A program made the position numbers and the translations under genes. Below the pieces are notes generated by a model. It had not been told where the DNA came from, made no database searches, and was given only the letters and a program-made list of their open reading frames with translations. Below, in pieces: positions 56,341 through 64,000 of a stretch of DNA of 64,000 nucleotides. Every line of letters begins with the position of its first letter. The first letter of the stretch is position 1. The DNA is from Arsenophonus nilaparvatae (GTDB taxonomy: Bacteria > Pseudomonadota > Gammaproteobacteria > Enterobacterales > Enterobacteriaceae), in the NCBI RefSeq assembly GCF_000757905.1, contig NZ_JRLH01000007.1. The stretch is one strand, 5' to 3'.

Positions 56341-56561
56341 AACGTTAACCTCTCTCAATAAATAATGTTAATTTTTATCACTTTTATTCTTTGAGAATAG
56401 TAAAAGAACCAATAAAATCAATCTATATCTCATTTAAGGTAATTTAAAATTTGTTATATTGAAATATAAAAATAATTATACTGGTATGAATTTGATAAAC
56501 GGTTTGACCGAAAGCTATGCTGTTACCAGGAAAGTAGGCAACAGCATAAGTTAGCTTGGAT

Positions 56562-57227
56562 TTAGGGATTACGGCGCTTAAATTTTTTCTTTAGTACTAC
56601 GGCTATACTGCCTATTAGGCCAATAAAAAGCAAAACAAGCGGGATCAGCATCAAAATACTCATGATTTGGCGTTCGTAGTATTGAAAGAGTGGGCTTTTA
56701 CCGAATACATAACCAATAGTAGTTAAAATTAATACCCAAAGTAATCCACTAAGCCAATTAAAAAACTGGAAGCGTTTATCAGGTAAACCGGATAGGCCAG
56801 CGATGGTAGGTAGGATGGTCCTGATAAAAGCAAGAAAGCGGCCAATAAGCAGCGCTGCCAAGCCATGGCGATGAAACAGGCCATAAGCACGTTGGTGATA
56901 ATGTTCAGGTAGATGAGAAAGCCAGCTTTGCACAATTTTATTATTTCCTAGCCATTTACCCTGAAGATAGCCTACCCAGCAACCCAAACTGGCGCCTGCG
57001 GTTAAGATAATAACTGTCAATGGATAATTGATAGTGTCTTTAGCTATTAGGACGCCTACTAGAATGAGTAAACTGTCACCGGGTAAAAAAGCGGCAGGTA
57101 ATATTCCATTTTCCAAAAATAATATTATAAATAATATAATGTAGATAGCCCATACTAATGAAGGATTCATTAGCATATTGTAATCTTGATGCCAGAGTGC
57201 AAAAAAAAGTTCTTTAACTAATTCCAT
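56562..57227 (-). CDS. yqjA: YqjA, DedA-family membrane transporter
   Basis: DedA-family inner-membrane protein; E. coli YqjA is a proton-dependent transporter needed at alkaline pH and works with YghB in envelope health and undecaprenyl-phosphate recycling. The 221-residue product has the family motifs ENGILPAAFLPGDSLL (acidic, functional residues) and GRFLAFIRTILPTIAGLSG with its key arginines. mzrA, its usual partner downstream, is missing. Next on the other side is the alkaline-induced gene alx, also pH linked. Confidence 0.94.
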   Translation of the reverse strand: MELVKELFFALWHQDYNMLMNPSLVWAIYIILFIILFLENGILPAAFLPGDSLLILVGVLIAKDTINYPLTVIILTAGASLGCWVGYLQGKWLGNNKIVQSWLSHLPEHYHQRAYGLFHRHGLAALLIGRFLAFIRTILPTIAGLSGLPDKRFQFFNWLSGLLWVLILTTIGYVFGKSPLFQYYERQIMSILMLIPLVLLFIGLIGSIAVVLKKKFKRRNP

Positions 57228-57523
57228 CAAGTGTTTCCTAAATACCGTGATCTTTAAACCTAATTGGCAGTTATTACCTATTATCCCTTATTAGAGATAA
57301 TGTGAACCTAGTTAAAAGGGTTGTAGCATGAACCTAAATATTAAATTCAGATATAAGCATAATATATTAGACTAGTGTAATACTCTAACAAAATCATAAA
57401 TAACTAAATAGCAAATTTTTCGTTGAAATTGACTCTCTATTTAATATTTTATTTTTTTACAATTCATGAAGTACATTTACCTATATCTTGTGTTTCGCTA
57501 GCAGATCTTTTATTTTAATAGCT

Positions 57524-57742
57524 AGCAAAGGGGAGTAACTTCTTTAGCCGGTCTATCGTCATTACGGTGTTATGCACCCGGTAACCGGGCATCACAGGTG
57601 GATATCAAAGTAGCTTTTGTGTTGTAAGTGAGACCTTGCCAGCGGGCAAGGTTTACTTATAATTTAAATTAGTGGAATAGAAACCTATGAAGACTAAAAT
57701 GGATTATAACGGCTGAGCCTTCTGTAGGAATTGGCCGTTTTT
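57524..57742 (+). ncRNA. yybP-ykoY (manganese / alkaline pH) riboswitch with terminator-like expression platform
   Basis: The 5' consensus AAAGGGGAGTAAC (57527-57539) and the 3' helix GAGACCTTGCC-AGCG-GGCAAGGT (about 57630-57652) match the yybP-ykoY class, known upstream of alx in E. coli as the PRE element that responds to manganese and alkaline pH. A middle GC-rich hairpin (CCCGGTAACCGGG near 57577-57590) completes the aptamer. Beyond it, AACGGC (57708-57713) and GCCGTT (57734-57739) followed by TTTTC form a terminator-like stem before the alx ribosome site AGGAG at 57750. The remaining upstream gap 57228-57520 holds no gene. Confidence 0.85.
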
Positions 57743-57759
57743 CGTTTCTAGGAGCTAAA

Positions 57760-58716
57760 ATGCATTCTGTTGGTACTCCCGTATTATGGGCAATCTTTAC
57801 TGTTGTTATTGCGATTATGTTACTTATTGATATTTCTTTACAGGGTAAGCATCCGGGAAGAGAAATAACAGTAAGACAGGCTGTTGTATGGAGTTTTATT
57901 TGGATTAGTTTGGCATTATTGTTTGCCTTAGGTTTATGGTTTTATTTTAAACAGACAACTAGCCTAGCGATTGCTAATCGCCAAACAATGGCTTTTTTGA
58001 CTGGTTATTTACTGGAAAAAGCGTTAGCTGTTGATAATGTATTTGTTTGGTTAATGTTATTTAATTATTTTTCAATCCCAGTCAATTTACAGCGCCGAGT
58101 TCTTATCTATGGTGTCTTGGGTGCGATAGTATTGCGTACTATCATGATCTTTACAGGTAGTTGGCTAGTCTCTCAGTTTCACTGGGTTTTGTATCTCTTT
58201 GGCATTTTTCTATTATTTACCGGTATAAAAATGTTTTTTGTTAAAGAAAATGATCAATCGATTGATAAAAAACCACTAGTAAAATGGGTCGGTTCTCATT
58301 TACGCATGACAGATACTTTACATGGCGAGCGTTTTTTTATTCGTCAACAAGGTATTTTATTTGCTACTCCGTTGATTATGGTATTAATTTTAGTTGAGAT
58401 TAGTGACATTATTTTCGCCGTGGATAGCATTCCTGCCATTTTTGCAGTAACCACGGATCCTTTTATTGTCTTGACCTCAAATCTATTTGCGATTTTAGGT
58501 TTGCGAGCGATGTATTTTGTTTTATCAGGTATTGCTGAAAAATTCTCTATGCTAAAGTACGGGCTATCTATTATCTTAATTTTCATTGGTATAAAAATGT
58601 TATTAATGGATATTTTTCATATTCCAACCGCTGTATCGCTAAGTGTTGTTGCGGGGATTTTAACATTAACGATGTTCATTAATCATATTGTTAATAAATG
58701 CAAAAAAATCATTTAA
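57760..58716 (+). CDS. alx: Alx, TerC-family manganese exporter
   Basis: Nine-helix inner-membrane TerC protein; E. coli Alx is induced by alkaline pH and manganese and exports manganese. The 318-residue product (E. coli 321) shows the two TerC acidic motifs, EKALAVDNVFVWLMLF and VEISDIIFAVDSIPAIFAV, whose aspartates bind metal. The ATG has AGGAG five bases upstream, within reach of the riboswitch described above. Confidence 0.95.
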   Translation: MHSVGTPVLWAIFTVVIAIMLLIDISLQGKHPGREITVRQAVVWSFIWISLALLFALGLWFYFKQTTSLAIANRQTMAFLTGYLLEKALAVDNVFVWLMLFNYFSIPVNLQRRVLIYGVLGAIVLRTIMIFTGSWLVSQFHWVLYLFGIFLLFTGIKMFFVKENDQSIDKKPLVKWVGSHLRMTDTLHGERFFIRQQGILFATPLIMVLILVEISDIIFAVDSIPAIFAVTTDPFIVLTSNLFAILGLRAMYFVLSGIAEKFSMLKYGLSIILIFIGIKMLLMDIFHIPTAVSLSVVAGILTLTMFINHIVNKCKKII

Positions 58717-58883
58717 TTACTAAATAAATATCTTTAAATATTATAATGTTGTATCCCTTTATATTGATTAGCAATGATAGAAAGGGATATTGCTACTTTC
58801 TCTATTAGTAAAATGAGTTCTGCTAGTTAATTTATTAATAAAAGAGTTAGTTAATTGTTTATCTAATAAATCTGTTTTTATCT

Positions 58884-58907
58884 ATGATGGTATCTTTTTA
58901 CCGTCAT
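58884..58907. terminator. Hairpin in the 520-base alx/fadH gap
   Basis: ATGATGGTA (58884-58892) pairs with TACCGTCAT (58899-58907) with one wobble. It could end alx transcription, but lacks a T-run. The rest of 58717-59236 is AT-rich; an open frame at 59044-59274 overlaps the fadH end and has no family resemblance, so it is not called. Confidence 0.35.
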
Positions 58908-59236
58908 AAAAATACTTTGGAATAACAATGTAAAAAAACATATTAGCTTACTGTCTAATATCGTATATGCAAGTTTTGTAATGCAAATACTAATTGATTC
59001 ACTTGCCGTATTCTTTTAGGTCAGACTTTAATTTTATGGCGTTTTGAATGATAATTTATTTGACGATTTATTTATTAGTTCTATGAAAGTTATTGCGCCT
59101 ATTTTAGTATCAACATCGGTTATGTTTTCGACTGTTAACCACAAAAAGGTCAAAAAACCAATATTTGTTCTATCTTACTATTCTGTATTTTTGCTACTTT
59201 TTTGGCGGCTATATCCACGCTTATTGGTGTTTTTCT

Positions 59237-61258
59237 TTATATTGTATAAGCAAGACGCATTCCTTGATCAATAGCACGCCGAGCATCAAGTTCTGCAGCA
59301 ATATCGGCACCACCGATAATATGGGGTGTCTTGCCTAATTTATATAATGCTTCGGCTAAAGTACGAAGTGATTGTTGGCCAGCACAGATGATGATGTTAT
59401 CAACAGGCAAACACTTTTTTTGCTTGTTATGATAAATATGCAATCCCTGATCATCAATTTTCTGGTAGCTAACATCATTCATCATTGTAACGCCATGGCG
59501 TAGTAAGTTTAAGCGATGGATCCAGCCGGTTGTTTTTCCTAGCTGTTCACCAACACGGGTTGATTTTCGTTGCAGCAGATAAATTTTACGAGCAGAATCA
59601 ATGTGCTGCTCACCCTTAGGATAAATACCACCTGGTTGAGATATGGTGGTATCAATGTTCCATTGGTGGGTAAAAGCATCAATGCTTTGGCTACTATTAT
59701 CTGTTTCTTGACAAAGATATTGTGCTATATCAAAACCGATCCCTCCAGCCCCGATAATTGCAACCTGGGGACCTATGGTAATATGATGTTTTAATACATC
59801 ATAATAATTCACGACACTGGCGTGATCGATACCTTCAATGTGAATTTTTTTTGGTAGTACGCCTGTAGCGATAATGATCTCGTCAAAGTTTACCAATTGT
59901 TCAGCAGCGGCTTTTTTAGTTAAATGAACAGTAACATTTTTTAGTGTCAGTTGACGTTGAAAGTAACGAATAGTTTCTTGGAACTCTATTTTTCCAGGTA
60001 TTTGTTTAGCAAGATTCAGTTGGCCACCGATCTGGCATTCTTGTTCAAATAAAGTAATATGGTGCCCACGCTCCGCCGCTGTTATTGCAAATGATAATCC
60101 GGCAGGACCTGCGCCGATAACAGCAATATTTTTTGGTTTTAATATTGGTTGGAAAGGAAAGTCTAATTCATGGCAAGCTCGGGGGTTAACTAAACATGAT
60201 GCTTGTTTGCCAACAAATATCTGATCTAAACAGGCTTGATTACAAGCAATACAGGTATTAATTTCATCCGCACGATTTTCGGCTGCTTTTGTCATAAACT
60301 CTGCATCAGCAAGAAATGGCCGAGCCATAGAAACTAAATCAGCACAGCCGTCAGATAAAATCTTTTCAGCTACCTCAGGTGAATTGATACGATTAGTGCA
60401 AATTAAGGGGATTGATATTTTTCCCATCAATTTTTTAGTGACCCAAGTAAAGCCTGCTCTTGGTACCATCATTGCAATCGTCGGGATCTTTGATTCATGC
60501 CAGCCAATACCTGTACTAATCATCGATGCGCCTGCATTTTCGATTGCTTTTGCTAAAAGCTCAATCTCACCCCAATTGGAGCCTTTTTCAATTAAATCAA
60601 GCATAGATAGTCGGTAGATAATAATGAAATTATTCCCTACCTGTTGCCGAACAGCTTTAATGACTTCAATTGGAAAGCGGATCCGATTTTGATAACTACC
60701 GCCCCATAAATCATCACGATGATTAGTATATCGGGTAATAAACTGGTTAATTAGATAACCCTCTGAACCCATAATTTCTATACCATCATAACCCGCTTGC
60801 AAAGCAAGTTCGGCGCAATTGGCATAGTCTTCAATTGTTTGCAAAATTGCAGTATCACTGAGTGATTTAGGCAAAAAGGGATTAATACTAGCTTGTAATG
60901 CACTAGGTGCAACTAGATCTGGATGGTAGCTATAGCGGCCAGCGTGCAGGATCTGTAAGGCAATTTTTCCTCCCGCTTGATGAACCGCATGAGTAATTTT
61001 TTTATGGTGAAAAATTTGTTTCTTACTAATTAGGGTTGCCCCATGTTTGGTCAGGCTGCCAGAGTGATTAGGGGCGATGCCGCCGGTAATAATTAATCCA
61101 ATATTATTTTTTGCCCTGTCTGCATAGAACTTTGCTAACCTAACACTAGCTTGAGGATGCTCTTCTAGCCCAGTATGCATAGAGCCCATAATTACTCTGT
61201 TTTTTAATTGGGTTTAACCTAAGTCTAATGGCTTAAATAGATGAGGAAAGAGATGCAT
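59237..61258 (-). pseudogene. fadH: FadH, 2,4-dienoyl-CoA reductase, with an in-frame stop at codon 15
   Basis: FadH removes cis double bonds in beta-oxidation of unsaturated fatty acids, using FMN, FAD and a 4Fe-4S cluster. The natural start at 61258 has AAGGA at good distance and reads MHLFPHLFKPLDLG, then TAA at 61216-61214, then TQLKNRVIMGSMHTG in the same frame, matching E. coli on both sides of the stop. The rest is intact: active Tyr in MGSEGYLIN, His in GIGWHES, the cluster cysteines in CIACNQACLDQ and CLVNPRAC, and VIGAGPAGL. Restart at 61189 would give 650 residues lacking the first barrel strand, with no good ribosome site. Confidence 0.88.
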
Positions 61259-62813
61259 ATCCATTTTCCTTATGATGGGTTCTTAGTATTGGATTATTGT
61301 TTTACTTAATAGCCAATTGCAACGCAAATTGTAGAAACATTATCTTAATTTAACCTATATTAATAGTTGAAAGACTATATTATTATTAATAAATTGTGAT
61401 TTTTATCATATTTACCGATGTATTATTTTATAATTATTAAATTGCCGTAAAGTCCTACACTAAATAGTTAGGATATAAATAACGTTGTAAAAGTCTAAAA
61501 ATGCAATTTTCATTCTTTTGGTAGTTAAATGTTATTAATTTTAGTGTAGGGTCACATTTGAATGATAGGAGATTTGATAGAATTGTGCTTGTTTATAGAT
61601 CTATTTTCACATAATGATATCAATTGAATTTTTACAGGACAGTTATAAACCACATATTTAGTAAACATAGTTGTATAATTTTAACATATTGATTTAGAAG
61701 AGTTATTTATAGTAATCGACAATTTTTTGTATTCACTTTACTTACGGTCGTTGAGAGTAGACTATAAAATAGTTATATTATTGCGTTTATTTATATGTAT
61801 AAGATTTTTGAGACTTAGCTAAAATTTAAGTAAACAAAAATTAGTATAGTGAAGAATTAACCAAAATAGTTTTAGAAGATATTTGGTAGTTCTTTCTTAT
61901 TTTGTTTTAGTGATAATATTTTTAATGATTAAGTTTATCCTGATTATGTTGAGGTATTGTTGGGTTTTGGATGAGCAAGATAAAACTAAAAAGCCGTGGC
62001 AATTTATAAATATATAGGTGGTTATAAGAAGGGTAATGGCTCTAATCGAAAAATAAAGAACAAAAAAATTAATGTTAAAATATGATGAGCATCTGTAGAA
62101 ATATAATCCGGATGAGTAATAGTTCATTTTTCATATAAAATTAATTATATTCTATATTAACAATAGAATTTTTATCTTTAATTAAATCTATAATATGAGG
62201 ATGAATATGATACTTAGTATTTGGTGTTTAATCTATAAATCAAAGAAGGTAATGTTATAACAAGAAATTTATTTCACAACCTTTTGTTATAAACTTCATT
62301 AAATTTAAAATTCTTGTAATGTACAATAGTAAAATAAAATTTATATTATAATTTGCTAATTGTAATGTATATATTCTAGTTATTTATTTTTTTATTTAAA
62401 TGCACTAAGAATTATTGATTTTACAATATCACAATTTCTATTTTTTAAAAATGTAAAATATATGTATTTTTATACAGTTTATTGTAAGTGGTTAAATATG
62501 ATAAATTTTTAAATTTTTAAATTTTTAAATTTTAAAAATTTCATTATTATTCTTATAAATGATTGCAAATTGATGATAAGTAAACAATAAATGAAAAAAA
62601 GGTATGTGACATTTTATTATTTATAAGTTATAAGAAGTAATAACAATTGATAGGGAGAAGTTATATGTAGCTATATTAGGATAAAATAAAAGTTTACATT
62701 ATATATTATTACATTGAGAATTCTAAAAATATAAAAATTATTGAGCTGATTATTTATATGTTTTGAGTTGTTTTTTTAATAAAATTTTGCTTCTATCTAA
62801 TTTTTTATAGAGA
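61259..62813. other. 1.55 kb AT-rich region without genes
   Basis: Both strands lack any open frame with family resemblance; the one frame of 76 codons (61897-62127, minus) is low-complexity chance. Base composition is far more AT-rich than the flanking backbone. It holds a short tandem repeat near 62503 and must contain the fadH promoter. No tRNA, attachment site or insertion-sequence end was recognised. Confidence 0.5.
62503..62539. repeat. Tandem AAATTTTT repeat
   Basis: Three exact copies of AAATTTTT in a row from 62503, then AAATTTT and AAAAATTT, a period of eight bases over about 37 bases. It can form cruciform or slipped structures and would be prone to length change. Confidence 0.8.
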
Positions 62814-62880
62814 AGATAATATGTTTTTCGTAAAAAATTTATTTTTATCAGATTTTCATATAGGAGATAATATGTTTTTC
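62814..62880 (+). repeat. 16-base direct repeat duplicating the LysR gene start
   Basis: AGATAATATGTTTTTC occurs at 62814-62829 and again at 62865-62880, 51 bases apart (17 codons, in frame). Each copy holds an ATG. The second is preceded by AGGAG and gives the normal LysR N-terminus, so the first looks like a partial duplication of the start region. Confidence 0.75.
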
Positions 62881-63752
62881 TCAAAAAGAGTTGAGCAATT
62901 TATAACTATTGCCCAAAAAGGAACATTTAAAGAAGCGGCAGATGAGTTATGTATATCTCCTTCTGCCCTTAGTAAGGGAATGAAGGAAATAGAGGGGCAG
63001 TTAGGTGTTCAACTTTTTCAACACTCAGGAAGAGGAGCAAAATTAACTTCTAATGGGGAAAAATTATATCAAGAATTATTCCCATATTATCAGGATGTAA
63101 GTGCTACAACAAAAAAATTAATGTTAGGTTTTTCTAGTAAAAAAAGTCTGTTATTAATATAGCGACAGATGATGCTTATTTTCCTGATCTGGCCTCAATA
63201 ATATCAAAAATAGATTCAATTGAATCGGGAATTCTTGTTGATATTAAGAAGTATTCTAATCATTTAATATCAGATATTATATGTCGTATTCAGGCAGATA
63301 TTTTTATTGGTTCAAGAGAAGAGGAGAATTTACCTGCTAATATTGAAAGTCTATCACTATGTTCTAAGTTAGAATTAGGTGCAGCTGAAAATATTATAAA
63401 TCACTACAAAGATAAAGATAAAATGGAATTACTACTTAATAATAATATTATACAAACAGAAAGTATGTTGTTATCGAAAGGTTTTGAGAGAATAAAAAAT
63501 ATATTAATGGATAAGCATAAGAAGAATATAATTTCAGTTCCAAGTATTGATGATGTTTTTCATATATTAGGTGATGGAAAAGGTATTTCGTTTATTCCTA
63601 AATCCAATAAAAATATATCATTAGGTAAGCAACATAAAGTTAATTTCGCTATCCCTGCTGCCCCTTTCAATATCGAAGTTCGAGGAAAATTATATTACAA
63701 GACTGAAAAAAAAGAATCTTTACAATGGCTTATAGATTTAATATGTGATTAA
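62872..63752 (+). pseudogene. LysR-family transcriptional regulator, frameshifted in an A7 run
   Basis: The first part has a clear LysR HTH (IAQKGTFKEAADELCISPSA, residues about 11-30, then LSKGMKEIEGQLGVQLFQ) and ends early at 63162. The frame then moves by one base at AAAAAAA (63139-63145), and the other frame continues without a stop through SVINIATDDAYFPDLASI to the end at 63752, giving an effector domain of normal total length (about 293 residues). One extra A restores it. The effector domain is lysine/isoleucine-rich and weakly conserved, so I cannot name its target. Transcriptional slippage on A7 could still make some full-length protein. The ATG at 62821 is an upstream duplicate start. 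The final 248 bases (63753-64000) hold nothing recognisable. Confidence 0.82.
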
Positions 63753-64000
63753 TATGATGTAATAAACACCAGGGAATCTAATATTAAACCAAAAATATAT
63801 AATATAGCAGTTTTTCTGTATCGAGTTTTATTTTAAAGTTATCTTCTGGTTTTATTTATTACATGATATTTATTGTTTCATTGAGCGATGCCTATTAGGT
63901 TTTTAATATTATCAATTTTAATTTAATTATCACTTTAATAAATAATTTAAATTGCTTTTGTTATTTTAATGATTTATAAAAGTATTATATTTAAATATAA

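Noticed and set aside
59044..59274. Plus-strand open frame of 76 codons after alx
   Set aside because: Overlaps the fadH 3' end, with no recognisable domain or ribosome site.
61897..62127. Minus-strand open frame of 76 codons in the AT-rich gap
   Set aside because: Low-complexity, no ribosome site, no family resemblance; expected by chance in this composition.

Overview
The window is the chromosome of an AT-rich gamma-proteobacterium of the order Enterobacterales. Gene order and protein sequence match the E. coli / Yersinia / Proteus backbone throughout: mreCD-yhdE-rng-yhdP-tldD, ptsO-rapZ-ptsN-hpf-rpoN-lptBAC-kdsCD, mlaFEDCB-ibaG-murA, degSQ-zapG/zapE-rplM-rpsI-sspAB-arcB-elbB-mtgA, dolP-diaA-yraN-lpoA-rsmI-rnpB, yhaKJ-yqjFKEDA-alx-fadH. 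Low GC, a TcC-type RHS toxin, several freshly broken genes (mlaC, fadH, a LysR gene) and genes missing from otherwise conserved blocks (aaeRXAB, yrbG, mzrA/yqjC) suggest a Morganellaceae-like, insect-associated lineage in early genome reduction, Arsenophonus or a relative. The genus is an inference from flavour and not from any search.

Layout. 1-9.4 kb: cell-shape and envelope genes (mreC end, mreD, yhdE, rng, yhdP, a nitrilase-family amidase, tldD). 9.4-10.1 kb: an exported barnase-type RNase with its barstar inhibitor, then darP and pmbA; TldD and PmbA form one protease. 12.5-19.5 kb, minus strand: nitrogen PTS, RapZ, Hpf, sigma-54, the LPS transport genes lptBAC and Kdo synthesis kdsCD. 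19.85-24.65 kb, plus strand: the Mla phospholipid transport operon, with mlaC frameshifted, then ibaG and murA. 24.7-36.1 kb: periplasmic proteases degS and degQ, division accessory genes zapG and zapE, ribosomal proteins L13 and S9, sspAB, arcB, elbB, mtgA. 36.4-39.5 kb: an orphan TccC-like RHS toxin inserted between mtgA and dolP. 39.9-44.7 kb: dolP, diaA, yraN, lpoA, rsmI and the RNase P RNA.

44.8-52.7 kb holds the least explained part: an operon on the minus strand of a stand-alone PRD protein, a glycine-rich SFCGS protein, DUF4312, DUF4311, DUF4310, an amidohydrolase, a DgaE-like PLP ammonia-lyase and a DgaF-like aldolase. It lies downstream of a PRD/EIIA-type regulator, and the gap between them carries two copies of a dyad operator-like sequence. 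It looks like uptake plus breakdown of an acylated amino-sugar acid, in which two soluble and two membrane proteins of unknown function sit where the mannose-type PTS genes dgaABCD occur in Salmonella.

52.9-61.3 kb returns to backbone: yhaK, yhaJ, yqjF, yqjK, yqjE, yqjD, yqjA, alx with a manganese/pH-responsive yybP-ykoY leader, and fadH with an in-frame stop at codon 15. The last 2.7 kb is very AT-rich, mostly non-coding, and carries a LysR-family gene split by a frameshift in a run of seven A.
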